Shown: positions 17,084 through 25,614, counted from the first letter of the stretch. The stretch: DNA of 64,000 bases from Bacillus renqingensis (GCF_016464375.1 NZ_JADDIU010000005.1:124001-188000), one strand, 5' to 3'. Numbers and translations: made by a program. The notes: a model not told the origin generated them from the letters alone.

Positions 17084-17551
17084 TTGAAATTTTATGAAAT
17101 CGCAAAGGAACCGATCAATATTCAGTCTGTGATTGATAAAGTTGTCCAGCGCGAAGCCGGTGCGATTACCACCTTTATCGGCACCGTTCGCGAACTAACG
17201 GATGGCAAGAAGACATTGTTTTTGGTCTATGAAGCCTATGAAGCCATGGCGGTGAAGAAGCTTGCCCAGATTGGTGCCGAAATTGAACAGCGTTGGCAAG
17301 GTGCGAGGGTTGCAATTACGCATCGGGTCGGCCGCCTCGATATTATGGATGTTGCCGTTGTGATTGCGGTATCGACACCACACCGCGCCGATGCCTATGA
17401 AGCGAATCGCTATGCGATTGAACGGATTAAGGAAATCGTCCCGATTTGGAAAAAGGAACATTGGGAGAACGGTGAAGAGTGGGTGGGCAATCAGCTTGAA
17501 ACCGTTGCCTACCCAAGCGGAAAACCGGAGGCAGGTGATATAAATGAATAA
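17084..17551 (+). CDS. moaE: Molybdopterin synthase catalytic subunit MoaE
   Basis: A 155-residue MoaE, the large subunit that uses MoaD thiocarboxylate to convert cyclic pyranopterin monophosphate to molybdopterin. Motifs include GAITTFIGTVRE near the N terminus, THRVGRLDIMDVAVVIAVSTPHRADA, and the active-site lysine region PIWKKEHWENGEEWV. TTG 17084 is the start, with GAGGTG about six bases upstream. It overlaps moaD by 8 bp. moaA, moaB and moaC are not in the window, so the pathway's first step must be encoded elsewhere. Confidence 0.95.
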   Translation: MKFYEIAKEPINIQSVIDKVVQREAGAITTFIGTVRELTDGKKTLFLVYEAYEAMAVKKLAQIGAEIEQRWQGARVAITHRVGRLDIMDVAVVIAVSTPHRADAYEANRYAIERIKEIVPIWKKEHWENGEEWVGNQLETVAYPSGKPEAGDINE

Positions 17552-17777
17552 GGTGCTATTTTTCGCTCATTTGCGTGATGCGGTAGGTGAGGAGTATGTG
17601 ACTGTTGATGCCAGCGGGAAGACCGTTGCTGAATTGAAAGCCGACTTAGCGGCGAAATATGATCTGGCGAGGATGGAGACCATAATGACAGCGATTAATG
17701 AGGAGTTCGTCTCCAACGATGAGGTCATCGCGGAAGGCGATGAGATTGCCTTTATCCCGCCAGTCAGCGGAGGCTGA
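17544..17777 (+). CDS. moaD: Molybdopterin synthase small subunit MoaD
   Basis: A 77-residue ubiquitin-like sulfur carrier ending in the required C-terminal Gly-Gly (FIPPVSGG), which is adenylated by MoeB and then thiocarboxylated. It begins inside the end of moaE, so the two subunits of the synthase are coupled. Length and fold pattern (MNKVLFFAHLRDAVG, then EGDEIAFIPPVSGG) are typical. The activating enzyme MoeB follows after a 327-bp gap containing a repeat element. Confidence 0.95.
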   Translation: MNKVLFFAHLRDAVGEEYVTVDASGKTVAELKADLAAKYDLARMETIMTAINEEFVSNDEVIAEGDEIAFIPPVSGG

Positions 17778-18104
17778 CTTTAGGGATTGTGCGGAGCAAT
17801 ACCCCCGTGTCCGAGCTAGTAGGAGTCCATTTTTTTCTAAAAGTTTGCAACCGGTGAGTTTTCTGGGGGTAAGAAAGCATAAAATTTTCGGCTTTGAGAA
17901 TTGTCCAGCTCCACAAGGAAGGCTTCGTCAGCATCGGCATCGCACGAAGGAAAAGCGATAGCTTTTTCGAGGAGCGCCTAGCCCCTCTATGGTTTACAGC
18001 CACTCCTGAATTGAAGGCAAAGAGTGCCTTCTATTCGGAGCGTCTTATACTAGCCTTTAGGCTGACCAAGGCGCTTGCGCTTTTCTAACAAGGGGGGAAT
18101 GAAA
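17778..18104 (+). other. 327-bp gap between moaD and moeB, mostly a family-B repeat
   Basis: The first 110 bp show no gene; a loose TACCCCC/GGGGGTA inverted repeat spans about 17801-17872. The remainder is the family-B element at 17889-18089, ending directly at the moeB ribosome site. Confidence 0.6.
17889..18089 (+). repeat. Family-B dispersed repeat, long divergent copy
   Basis: Starts GCTTTGAGAATTGTCCAGCT and ends GGCGCTTGCGCTTTTCTAA like the other family-B copies, but has a different centre of about 160 bp. It lies in the same orientation as the flanking genes. Confidence 0.8.
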
Positions 18105-19124
18105 ATGAACGAACGCTATTCACGGCAGGTACTCTTCCCCGGGATCGGGAAAGAGGGCCAAGCGAAGATAAGCAGCAAACATGTCCTCATTATTGGCGCT
18201 GGGGCACTAGGCTCCGGAAATGCGGAGATCCTGACCAGGGCCGGCGTTGGCAGGTTAACGATAATCGATCGGGACTACGTTGAAGCGAGCAACCTGCAGC
18301 GCCAGCAGCTTTATACGGAAGAAGATGTCGCTGAGAAGCTTCCCAAGGCGGCCGCCGCGGAAAAACGGTTGAAGGCCATTAATGCAGCTGTCGAAGTGCG
18401 GGCCATCATTGGCGATGCAACACCGGAATTGCTGGAGGAGCTTGTAACGGGTGTCGATGTCATGATCGATGCAACCGATAACTTTGAAACCCGGATGGCA
18501 ATGAATGATGCCGCCCAGAAATACAATGTTCCATGGATTTACGGGGCTTGCGTCGGCAGCTTCGGGATGAGCTTCTCCATTATTCCGGGAAAAACACCTT
18601 GTTTAAATTGCTTGCTGCGAACGATTCCCCTACAAGGGATGACCTGTGATACCGGCGGGATTATTTCGCCGACGGTGCAAATGGTGGTTTCCCATCAAGC
18701 GGCAGAGGCTTTAAAAATGCTTGTCGAAGATTGGCAGGCGGTCCGGACATCGTTTGTCAGCTTTGATTTATGGCGTAATCAATATACGAGCATGAAAATG
18801 ACGAAAGCCAAATTTGCCGGCTGCTTATCCTGTGGTGAGGAACGGACATACCCCTATCTAGATCATAAGAATATGACAAAGACAACTGTTTTATGCGGCC
18901 GCGATACGGTGCAGATTCGCCCGTCTACAGCGGCGGAGATTTCTCTTGAGCGTCTCGCTGGACAGCTTAGCACCCTTGGTTACAATGTCAAAGGCAATCC
19001 GTATTTGTTATCGGTTGAAATGGAGAATGAGCGGATGGTTATTTTTCAAGACGGTCGTGCACTTATTCATGGGACGAAAGATTTAACCCATGCGAAGACC
19101 GTTTATCAGCGGATATTAGGTTGA
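18105..19124 (+). CDS. moeB: MoeB/ThiF-family adenylyltransferase
   Basis: A 339-residue E1-like enzyme that adenylates the C-terminal glycine of MoaD. It shows RYSRQVLFPGIGKEGQ, the nucleotide-binding VLIIGAGALGSGNAEILTRA, IDRDYVEASNLQRQ and DATDNFETR, and two zinc-binding C-x2-C pairs (CLNCLLR and CLSCGEE). An additional 75-residue C-terminal stretch is common in Bacillus ThiF/MoeB homologues. ATG 18105 follows AGGGGGG by seven bases. Genomic position after moaE-moaD favours MoeB over ThiF. A strong terminator closes the fdh-mo operon just after it. Confidence 0.9.
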   Translation: MNERYSRQVLFPGIGKEGQAKISSKHVLIIGAGALGSGNAEILTRAGVGRLTIIDRDYVEASNLQRQQLYTEEDVAEKLPKAAAAEKRLKAINAAVEVRAIIGDATPELLEELVTGVDVMIDATDNFETRMAMNDAAQKYNVPWIYGACVGSFGMSFSIIPGKTPCLNCLLRTIPLQGMTCDTGGIISPTVQMVVSHQAAEALKMLVEDWQAVRTSFVSFDLWRNQYTSMKMTKAKFAGCLSCGEERTYPYLDHKNMTKTTVLCGRDTVQIRPSTAAEISLERLAGQLSTLGYNVKGNPYLLSVEMENERMVIFQDGRALIHGTKDLTHAKTVYQRILG

Positions 19125-19129
19125 TAGTC

Positions 19130-19172
19130 GGGTCAATTCCTTTTTTTCGTAAAAGGAACTGACCCTTTACTT
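19130..19172 (+). terminator. Terminator of the fdh-moe operon
   Basis: GGGTCAATTCC and GGAACTGACCC form a long stem (19130-19165), followed by a T-rich tract, six bases after the moeB stop. Confidence 0.85.
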
Positions 19173-19239
19173 TTTTCGGTATGTGAATATTTTATTATCA
19201 ATATCCTTCCTGTATTCAAAATACGACCATTTTTCGACA

Positions 19240-19255
19240 TGTTTCACGTGAAACA
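19240..19255. other. parS site for ParB/Spo0J
   Basis: TGTTTCACGTGAAACA is an exact 16-bp palindrome identical to the B. subtilis parS consensus. It lies in the gap between moeB and ywdI, outside genes. The ywd-ywk neighbourhood is on the origin-proximal left arm in B. subtilis, where parS sites cluster. Confidence 0.92.
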
Positions 19256-19343
19256 TTAGAAGGATGTCGACAGTCTAATTTTTCGAAAAAAAGCCGATAC
19301 TCGTGTAGAATAGAAACGAGATGATAAGTAGAGGTGGACGTCT

Positions 19344-19619
19344 GTGAATATATCAGTCCAAAAGCTATTGACAAAGATAGACGAAGAATTGCAACAAGCA
19401 AAAACGGAAAATAAGTTGGAAGGCTTGCGGGAGAGGGTTTACTCTATTAAAATATTATGCGAGTTAATTCTTGATGAAGCCGAGGGAACCGCTGCGGCAG
19501 CATTGAAGGAGGCAGCAGTCTACAACCCTGTAGCTGAACAGCCGCCGCTTTCTGTACCACAGCCTAAAAAATTGGAATTAGACGATGAAGCAAACGGAGA
19601 TTCGTTGTTTGACTTTTAA
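19344..19619 (+). CDS. ywdI: YwdI family protein
   Basis: A 91-residue acidic protein, MNISVQKLLTKIDEELQQAK at the start and a conserved DSLFDF C terminus, as in YwdI of B. subtilis. The start is GTG 19344 with GAGGTGG upstream. The middle is a low-complexity Ala/Pro stretch. It has no known biochemical function. It precedes ywdK and gerQ (ywdL), the same neighbourhood as in B. subtilis. Helical N-terminal half, no membrane segment. Confidence 0.82.
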   Translation: MNISVQKLLTKIDEELQQAKTENKLEGLRERVYSIKILCELILDEAEGTAAAALKEAAVYNPVAEQPPLSVPQPKKLELDDEANGDSLFDF

Positions 19620-19660
19620 CAAGCACCGGCTTTGTCCTTTTAGTTCGATGAAGAACTGCA

Positions 19661-19786
19661 GCCAATTGGAGGGTGTTAACTGCTCATTCAATGAGTCTAT
19701 CCGGCAGTAAAAGTGCGTGAACCGCTCATTCAACGAGTTTATCCGTCAGTAGGAGGGCGTTAACTGCCAATTGGAACACGTTTTGG
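19661..19786 (+). repeat. Array of six 21-bp units (array 1)
   Basis: Six consecutive 21-bp segments beginning at 19661, 19682, 19703, 19724, 19745 and 19766. Units 1, 5 and 6 share GTTAACT or GCCAATTGGA; units 2 and 4 are nearly identical (GCTCATTCA then GAGT or GAGTTTATCC); units 3 and 5 share the CAGTA block. The register is exact. It lies between ywdI and ywdK, up to 60 bp before the ywdK start. Confidence 0.75.
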
Positions 19787-19845
19787 CTTGTTGGAAATTA
19801 AAGAACCGGACCGTCCGCATGCTTCTTTTAATGGGGGAAATCAAT

Positions 19846-20217
19846 ATGAAAACATTTGTTGTCATTGGCGCTATCAACGCCTTTTTGGCGGTGGCGCTTG
19901 GTGCCTTTGGGGCACATGGGTTGAAGGATAGGCTGGATGCCCATTATTTGGAGATTTGGAAAACGGGTGTTCAGTATCAGATGTTTCATGCAGCAGGAAT
20001 TTTAATCATCGCTACTCTGCTTGGAAAAGCAGCGACCAGTTCTTTATTCACTTGGTCAGGATGGTTGATGCTGGCGGGAATTATTTTATTTAGCGGCAGC
20101 CTGTATTTGTTGAGTTTGACGAAAATTGGGCCGCTCGGGGCCATTACCCCAATCGGCGGCGTGTGTTTCTTAGCAGCATGGATTCTGATGGTTGTCGGTG
20201 CAGTGAAAAATTTTTAG
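19846..20217 (+). CDS. ywdK: DUF423 membrane protein YwdK
   Basis: A 123-residue protein with four hydrophobic helices: FVVIGAINAFLAVALGAFGA, FHAAGILIIATLLG, WSGWLMLAGIILFSGSLYLL and GVCFLAAWILMVVGAV. The motif GAFGAHGL is the DUF423 hallmark. ATG 19846 has GGGGGAAA upstream; the longer frame from 19771 runs into the tandem array. Function is unknown. A bidirectional terminator separates it from convergent gerQ. Confidence 0.88.
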   Translation: MKTFVVIGAINAFLAVALGAFGAHGLKDRLDAHYLEIWKTGVQYQMFHAAGILIIATLLGKAATSSLFTWSGWLMLAGIILFSGSLYLLSLTKIGPLGAITPIGGVCFLAAWILMVVGAVKNF

Positions 20218-20222
20218 ATAGG

Positions 20223-20262
20223 AAAAAGGCATTGGGTGCGTTCTTGGCCCGATGCCTTTTTT
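20223..20262. terminator. Bidirectional terminator between ywdK and gerQ
   Basis: AAAAAGGCATTGGG and CCCGATGCCTTTTTT form a stem usable from both strands between convergent genes. Confidence 0.88.
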
Positions 20263-20265
20263 CGA

Positions 20266-20739
20266 TTAACGTGGTGAATAAGTTCCTAATGAAGGTCCGC
20301 CGCTGTATGGGTAATCATATTCGATTTCCTCGGCAAACGTGATGTAGTCGACAGCAACCATTGGGATAAGATAACGAGTCCCAACTTGAGGATCACTTAA
20401 AATGACATGGTCCCTTCCGGCGGCTTCAATAATTCCTTTAAATTCTTTGGCATTCCATTGGGTGTTGCCTTCAAAGGTGGCGAACACACTCACTAATTTT
20501 CCTTTGTTTAACCGTAAAATATTTTCGATGTATGACTGCTCAATTGGAAGCATACCCGGTATGGAAGGTCCTCCCGCTGCCCCTGATGGCGGTTTTTGCA
20601 TCATCCCTGTGCCCGGAGGCGGAAATTGCGGCTGTCCCTGAAAAAAGGTCTGGCCTCCGCCGCTAATCGGCTGCGCACCCTGCTGTCCAACCGCACCAGT
20701 ATACGGCTGGAATCCTTGAGGATTATAATATTGGTTCAT
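20266..20739 (-). CDS. gerQ: Spore coat protein GerQ
   Basis: A 157-residue spore coat protein. The N-terminal half is Gly/Gln/Pro rich (MNQYYNPQGFQPYTG) and supplies lysine and glutamine sites for transglutaminase cross-linking. The C-terminal half is the conserved GerQ domain (LPIEQSYIENILRLNKGK and FEGNTQWNAKEFKGIIEAAG). GerQ is needed for localisation of the cortex-lytic enzyme CwlJ. ATG 20739 follows GGAGGGAG. A small TGGCG-AAAAA-CGCCA hairpin lies just upstream of the ribosome site. In B. subtilis transcription is by sigma-E; I could not identify a clean match here. Confidence 0.94.
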   Translation of the reverse strand: MNQYYNPQGFQPYTGAVGQQGAQPISGGGQTFFQGQPQFPPPGTGMMQKPPSGAAGGPSIPGMLPIEQSYIENILRLNKGKLVSVFATFEGNTQWNAKEFKGIIEAAGRDHVILSDPQVGTRYLIPMVAVDYITFAEEIEYDYPYSGGPSLGTYSPR

Positions 20740-21121
20740 CTTTCTCCCTCCTAAAACATATATGGCGTTTTTCGCCAGCATTACTGTGGAACCCCATCCA
20801 TAAGCAGAGCCTAAGCTGCACCTAGTTTTTGAATTTGAAAAAATAATTCTTACTGCAAGTGGTTAGGGTAAATCAACTTTACACTTACGTTCCGGCCCGT
20901 TCCTCTCACATTGTATTAAACCCCAAGCGGTGTCTAAAAGGGCAGGAAGTAGTTTGAACCTTCCGGGGCTTAGCTTATAATCTCACTGTTTAATAGTATG
21001 AGGAAAAGTGAAAAGATATGACCTAAAGGATCGGAAGAAAAGAAAAAAGCTCACGGCAGTTGCCGAGAACTTTTTGAAAAGGGGATTATGCAGCGCAGCT
21101 ATATACATTGCTCACCCCATC
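20740..21121. other. 382-bp gap between gerQ and hemQ
   Basis: Contains the hemQ terminator (21043-21075) and a small hairpin upstream of gerQ. The stretch 20800-21040 shows no open frame with a ribosome site and no recognised repeat. Confidence 0.5.
21043..21075 (-). terminator. Terminator of hemQ
   Basis: Minus-strand AAAAAGTTCTCGGCA, a short loop and TGCCGTGAGCTTTTTT. Confidence 0.75.
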
Positions 21122-21865
21122 TTAAACATGAAGAAAGCTTGGAACACGTTCTTCCTCTAAAATATTTCCAACGAAGAAAGCCCCGAATTCGCCATAGCGG
21201 GCACTGACCTCATCAAAGCGCATTTCATAGACTAGTTTTTTAAACTGCAGGACATCGTCTGCAAATAGGGTAACCCCCCACTCATAATCATCAAAACCGA
21301 CGGAGCCGGTGATGATCTGCTTGACCTTTCCAGCATATTGGCGGCCAATCATGCCGTGGCTCTTCATTAGGCTGCGGCGCTCCTCCATCGGCAGCATATA
21401 CCAGTTATCATTGCCCTGGCGGCGCTTGTCCATCGGATAGAAGCAGACGTGCTTCGTTTTTGGCAATGTTGGGTAAAGCCGCGCCTGCACATGCGGATTT
21501 TGATAAGGGTCTTCATCGGATGGCAGATAGTTGCTAAGCTCCACTACCGAAACATATGAAAAAGCAGGAACAGTAAATTCAGCTAATTTCGTTTTATTGA
21601 ATTCGGTTTCAATTACATTGAGTTCTTCCATTGTCGGACGCAGGATCATCATCATAAAATCCGCCTTTTGACCGACAATTGTATATAAAGCATGGCTGCC
21701 TTCTTTATATTCTTGGGTCCGATTCCATTTTTCAACGAGACTTAAAAACTCATGGATGGCCGCTTGACGCTCATCGCTGGAAAGCATCTTCCATGTCGTC
21801 CAATCCATTGTACGGAAATCATGCAGGCAATACCAGCCGTCAAGTGTTTGTGCTGCTTCACTCAT
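21122..21865 (-). CDS. hemQ: Coproheme decarboxylase HemQ/ChdC
   Basis: A 247-residue chlorite-dismutase-fold protein (formerly YwfI) that decarboxylates coproheme III to heme b in the Gram-positive coproporphyrin-dependent pathway. It begins [20 protein letters not shown] and contains [17 protein letters not shown], whose tyrosine is the expected radical site, and [18 protein letters not shown] with the heme-ligand histidine region. ATG 21865 follows GGAGTG by about five bases. Heme made by this route is needed for NosC, FdnI and respiratory cytochromes. It is transcribed away from pta. Confidence 0.95.
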   Translation of the reverse strand: MSEAAQTLDGWYCLHDFRTMDWTTWKMLSSDERQAAIHEFLSLVEKWNRTQEYKEGSHALYTIVGQKADFMMMILRPTMEELNVIETEFNKTKLAEFTVPAFSYVSVVELSNYLPSDEDPYQNPHVQARLYPTLPKTKHVCFYPMDKRRQGNDNWYMLPMEERRSLMKSHGMIGRQYAGKVKQIITGSVGFDDYEWGVTLFADDVLQFKKLVYEMRFDEVSARYGEFGAFFVGNILEEERVPSFLHV

Positions 21866-22017
21866 TTTATCACTCCTCAATCATCATTCTTTCATTACTA
21901 TATCATAGTTTCACCAAGAGATGCCTTTATGAAACCTTACATCCGTGAAGATGGATATTTTTATGAAAAATGGTAAATAGTAAGGGAGGCAATTTTTTCA
22001 AAATAAAAACTTTTGCC

Positions 22018-22073
22018 TGAAAGCGTTATCTGTGATGGAGATAGCTTGAAAATTTACTTTGGTAAAGTATGCT
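22018..22073 (+). promoter_or_regulatory. pta promoter with upstream cre site
   Basis: TGAAAGCGTTATCT at 22018-22031 matches the cre consensus TGWAANCGNTNWCA except for the last base. TTGAAA at 22046-22051, a 16-bp spacer and TATGCT at 22068-22073 form a sigma-A promoter. A start about seven bases on puts the cre centre near -55, the side from which CcpA activates acetate-overflow genes such as pta in B. subtilis. Confidence 0.6.
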
Positions 22074-22106
22074 AGAAGTGGAGTTTGTAATTGGGAGGTT
22101 AAGGCT

Positions 22107-23078
22107 GTGAGTGATTTATTTACAGGATTGAAAGAGAAGATTTCCGGACGCGAGTTGAAAATTGTTTTTCCGGAAAGTTTGGACGAACGGATATTGAAGG
22201 CAGTAGCTCGTTTAATGCAGGAAAAACTGGTGACGCCGATTTTGTTGGGCAATATGGAACAGATTCAAGCCAGAGCGCGGGAGTTTGACGTTTCCCTGGA
22301 AGCAGCTGAAATTTACGACCCTCAGAAATATCCGGGAATGGACGAACTTGTAGCCGCCTTTGTGGAGCGCCGTAAAGGAAAGGCAACGGAAGCGGAAGCC
22401 CGTGAGATTTTACAAGATGTTAATTACTTTGGCACGATGCTTGTGTATATGAATAAAGCGGTTGGGCTTGTCAGTGGTGCGACTCATTCCACGGCTGATA
22501 CTGTCCGCCCCGCCTTACAAATCATTAAGACGAAGGAAGGCGTAAAGAAAACATCCGGGGTGTTCATTATGGTCCGCGGCGATGAGAAGTATGTATTTGC
22601 CGATTGTGCGATTAATATTGCACCGGATAGCCAAGATTTAGCTGAGATTGCCCTTGAAAGTGCAAAAACGGCCGCCATGTTTGACATCGAGCCGCGCGTT
22701 GCGATGCTGAGTTTTTCCACGAAGGGATCGGCAAAGTCGGAGGAAACAGAACGGGTTGCAGCTGCTGTAGCGGAAGCGAAGCGGCGTGACCCATCTGTGG
22801 TTCTCGATGGCGAGTTCCAATTCGATGCGGCGTTTGTCCCTTCCGTTGCTAAAAGCAAGGCACCAGGCTCGGTGATTCAAGGCGACGCCAATGTATTTAT
22901 TTTCCCAAGCTTGGAAGCAGGCAACATTGGCTATAAGATTGCCCAGCGCTTAGGCGGGTTTGAGGCAGTAGGACCGATTCTACAAGGATTGAACCGTCCC
23001 GTAAATGACCTCTCCCGCGGCTGTAATGAAGAGGATGTGTACAAGCTGGCGCTTATTACGGCAGCACAGGGACTATAG
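22107..23078 (+). CDS. pta: Phosphate acetyltransferase
   Basis: A 323-residue short-form Pta that interconverts acetyl-CoA and acetyl phosphate. The sequence begins at GTG 22107 after GGGAGG and reads MSDLFTGLKEKISGRELKIVFPESLDERIL. Family blocks include GLVSGATHSTADTVRPALQIIKT, MLSFSTKGSAKSEE and NVFIFPSLEAGNIGYKIAQRL. Length equals that of B. subtilis Pta. A putative cre site upstream suggests CcpA activation. A palindromic family-A repeat lies directly after the stop. Confidence 0.96.
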   Translation: MSDLFTGLKEKISGRELKIVFPESLDERILKAVARLMQEKLVTPILLGNMEQIQARAREFDVSLEAAEIYDPQKYPGMDELVAAFVERRKGKATEAEAREILQDVNYFGTMLVYMNKAVGLVSGATHSTADTVRPALQIIKTKEGVKKTSGVFIMVRGDEKYVFADCAINIAPDSQDLAEIALESAKTAAMFDIEPRVAMLSFSTKGSAKSEETERVAAAVAEAKRRDPSVVLDGEFQFDAAFVPSVAKSKAPGSVIQGDANVFIFPSLEAGNIGYKIAQRLGGFEAVGPILQGLNRPVNDLSRGCNEEDVYKLALITAAQGL

Positions 23079-23086
23079 ACTATAAA

Positions 23087-23129
23087 GGTGTCAGGCACCA
23101 TGTGAATTTTTCACATGGTGCCTGACACC
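23087..23129. repeat. Family-A palindromic repeat
   Basis: GGTGTCAGGCACC, CATGTGAA, central T run, TTCACATG and GGTGCCTGACACC form a perfect 43-bp inverted repeat between pta and lipL. It is nearly the same as the copy at 6766-6808. It could act as a transcript-end hairpin for pta although no T tract follows. Confidence 0.95.
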
Positions 23130-23159
23130 AAAGATAGAAACTAGTAAGGAGTCACGAAC

Positions 23160-23990
23160 ATGGAAGGTTTACTATGCCAGCCTGAGTGGCGGATTATTGA
23201 TCAGTCTTCGGTTGGTCCGCATTTTTCGGCAATAGAGTCGTTTGGGTATGATGATACGTTATGTGCTTCTGTTGGCGCGGGGAAGGCGCCGGCGACAGCG
23301 CGTGCCTGGGTCCATCATAACACCGTTGTGTTAGGAATACAGGATACGAGGCTGCCGTTCTTGCAGGAGGGGATTCACTTCTTAAAAGCGCAAGGGTATC
23401 AGGTGGTTGTCCGTAATTCCGGCGGCTTGGCGGTTGTACTTGATGAGAGGGTCCTGAATATTTCGCTCATTTTCCCCGAGGTCGAAAAAGGGATCGATAT
23501 TAACCGCGGCTATGATACGATGTGGGCGCTAATCCAAAGCATGTTTGCTGATTTTCCGCAGCGAATTTCGGCAGGCGAAGTCGTTGGCTCCTATTGCCCA
23601 GGAAGCTATGACCTTAGTATAAATGGAAAAAAGTTTGCCGGGATTTCCCAGCGGCGGCTGAGGAAAGGCGTGGCGGTTCAGATTTATCTTTGTGCGGGCG
23701 GCAGCGGTTCGAAGCGCGCTGAGCTTGTCGGCGAGTTTTACCAGAGGGCCAAACAAGGGGAACAGACGAAGTTTGCCTTCCCTGAAGTAGTGCCGGATGT
23801 AATGGCCTCCCTGTCAGAGCTATATGGCTGTAATTTTTCCATCGGTGATATCATGCTGCGCTTGTTAAATCAGTTAAAACAGTATAGTGGTTCCCTTTAT
23901 GCCGGGCAGTTGAATGAGTATGAGCTTGAGCTTTTACCCGGGTATATACAGCGGATGCTTTCGCGAAATGAACCTTTTTTGGCAATATAA
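23160..23990 (+). CDS. lipL: Octanoyl-[GcvH]:protein N-octanoyltransferase LipL
   Basis: A 276-residue biotin/lipoate-ligase-fold amidotransferase (YwfL). It moves octanoyl from GcvH to E2 subunits of 2-oxoacid dehydrogenases in the Bacillus lipoate pathway. Visible features are [22 protein letters not shown], the catalytic cysteine in [24 protein letters not shown] and the typical C-terminal helical region. It lies downstream of pta as in B. subtilis. ATG 23160 is preceded by AAGGAG. A terminator overlaps the stop region. Confidence 0.93.
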   Translation: MEGLLCQPEWRIIDQSSVGPHFSAIESFGYDDTLCASVGAGKAPATARAWVHHNTVVLGIQDTRLPFLQEGIHFLKAQGYQVVVRNSGGLAVVLDERVLNISLIFPEVEKGIDINRGYDTMWALIQSMFADFPQRISAGEVVGSYCPGSYDLSINGKKFAGISQRRLRKGVAVQIYLCAGGSGSKRAELVGEFYQRAKQGEQTKFAFPEVVPDVMASLSELYGCNFSIGDIMLRLLNQLKQYSGSLYAGQLNEYELELLPGYIQRMLSRNEPFLAI

Positions 23991-24027
23991 AAGCCGTGAC
24001 TCCGAGATTTAGGAATTACGGCTTTTT
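23989..24027 (+). terminator. Terminator of lipL
   Basis: AAAGCCGT and ACGGCTTTTT enclose a 20-base loop immediately at the lipL stop. Confidence 0.75.
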
Positions 24028-24211
24028 CTGCTTAGGATTCGGCTTCCTGTCTAAACGAACCCTGCTGTTTTTATCGATGGGAATGCTGCGCTTTGTTCTC
24101 TTCTCCCTTTATTAGAAAAGGGGCTAAAATCACTCGTAAAAGTGATTCAAGATATCCGCTTTTGCGGAAAATAGGAAGAATCTAAATCGAGTTTCCTCCC
24201 CTCACACCGCC

Positions 24212-24970
24212 TTATTCTGCCACTTTTTCTAAATTTCCGTTTCGGTCCATTTTGAATTTTGTGGCGGGTCTTTCTTCATCTTCAAATAGCACGAGCTTGC
24301 GGGCACGATTCATGATCTTCATCAATGTTTCGTAGTCTTCCTGCATCGTTTCGGAATTTTCCTCAAGTCCCTTAAGTTTGGTGCTCATTTCCTCATTTTG
24401 TCTTTTTAACTCGGCGATTTCCCGTTTCAATCTTTCATTCTCACTTTTTAATGCTTCATTTTGCAGATTGGAATGTTTAAAGTTTTGCAAGAAAGCAATC
24501 ACTGTGTCAAGCGTGAGCCCTGTTGCAGGCTGTGTATAGGCTTGTGCTGACGGCTTTACGTATGATTCCATCGCCATTTCCGCGGTCATATTTTGTACCT
24601 CGGAAGCAGGTACATCTGCGATTGGAATTTCTGATGCAGGCGGCATTTCCACGTTCATAGGCGTTGTTGCTATCTCTTCCGGGGAAGCGATAGGCGGGCT
24701 GTAAAGCAGCTTTTTCTTGCCTCCTTGGTCTTTTCCTAAAATTCTTTGCCTTTGTTTCCGCTGCTTTTTGGCAAGCGCTAAGGCTTTTTCATAACGGTGG
24801 CGGACAACGGCATTCCATCTGAAGCCGCAGGCCGCGGAGGTTCGGTTCAGCTTATCCCCTACCTCTTCAAATGCGTTTAATTGCGTACTGCCTTCTCGTA
24901 CATGTCTGAGAACCGTTTCAGCCAAAAGCAAATCGTTCTCATCAGTCCAGGCATCTTGACGAACTTTCAT
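24212..24970 (-). CDS. rsfA: RsfA-type prespore transcription factor
   Basis: A 252-residue regulator. The N-terminal SANT/Myb-like domain ([35 protein letters not shown] and [12 protein letters not shown]) is the DNA-binding module of RsfA. A basic stretch, a variable linker, then a coiled coil ([24 protein letters not shown]) follow. In B. subtilis, RsfA (YwfN) is made under sigma-F and adjusts the prespore programme. I start at ATG 24970, nine bases after GGGAG; the upstream TTG is too close to that site. Transcribed convergently to lipL, with small hairpins in between. Confidence 0.9.
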   Translation of the reverse strand: MKVRQDAWTDENDLLLAETVLRHVREGSTQLNAFEEVGDKLNRTSAACGFRWNAVVRHRYEKALALAKKQRKQRQRILGKDQGGKKKLLYSPPIASPEEIATTPMNVEMPPASEIPIADVPASEVQNMTAEMAMESYVKPSAQAYTQPATGLTLDTVIAFLQNFKHSNLQNEALKSENERLKREIAELKRQNEEMSTKLKGLEENSETMQEDYETLMKIMNRARKLVLFEDEERPATKFKMDRNGNLEKVAE

Positions 24971-25384
24971 CTGTTTCAACTCCCTATCATTAAGTTTCGA
25001 ATGAATGACTAAGCCAAGATTGGCTATAGTTTAAAAAGTTCTAGTTATAGAATGGACAATTTTTCGCAGCTTTATACCAAAATGGTTAAAAGGATAATAG
25101 TTTTTTTAAATAGCTATTTTTTTAAACAGCTTTATTTTGACGATGTTTTTCCACCATTGTTAAGATAGTAATGAAGGATTGCGGCTTGCATTGAAAGGGC
25201 AGAAAATGTAAAATACGTTAGGAGTTAAATGGATAATCATGATGATTTTTCTATTGTTTGCCTTGTGGGTGAAAATCTAATCCACCCGCAGGGTAAAATA
25301 ATGTTATAGATTGTGAAGAAAAGCTTTGGTGCTTACATCGTTAGGGCGCTAAAGCTAGACCATTTGAAGAAAGGGTTGTAGGAA
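24971..25384. other. 414-bp gap between rsfA and the DUF1450 gene
   Basis: AT-rich. It contains one 26-codon frame with a ribosome site (25229-25309) but no recognised repeat. The upstream promoter of rsfA should be here; I could not fix a sigma-F box. Confidence 0.45.
25229..25309 (+). CDS. Possible 26-residue leader or small protein
   Basis: ATG 25229 follows AGGAG by four bases and reads MDNHDDFSIVCLVGENLIHP to a stop at 25309. The 3' half overlaps a possible hairpin (CCT-GTGGGTG / CACCCGC-AGG, 25260-25292). There is no homology I recognise. It may be a leader peptide for the DUF1450 gene 75 bp downstream or a chance frame. Confidence 0.2.
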   Translation: MDNHDDFSIVCLVGENLIHPQGKIML

Positions 25385-25606
25385 ATGTCCAATGAATTTC
25401 GCGTTTGTGATGATTGCCAGGCCGTGAATTTAAAGACATTAATCCCTCTTTTGAAAGAGATTGATCCAAATGCCGAAATCAAAATTGGCTGCCAATCATA
25501 CTGCGGACCTGGTCGGAAAAAGACCTTCGCCTTCGTCAACAACCGCCCAGTCGCCGCCCTAACAGAAGAGGAATTAATGGAGAAAGTACATAAAAAGATT
25601 AAATAA
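25385..25606 (+). CDS. DUF1450 (YuzB-like) small cysteine protein
   Basis: A 73-residue protein. Cysteine pairs in [11 protein letters not shown] and [22 protein letters not shown] match the YuzB/DUF1450 family, whose fold is thioredoxin-like and whose function is unknown. The four cysteines could bind an iron-sulfur cluster or metal; that is inference. AAAGGG lies upstream of ATG 25385. A terminator follows, then a family-B repeat. Confidence 0.85.
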   Translation: MSNEFRVCDDCQAVNLKTLIPLLKEIDPNAEIKIGCQSYCGPGRKKTFAFVNNRPVAALTEEELMEKVHKKIK

Positions 25607-25614
25607 AAGGGAAG

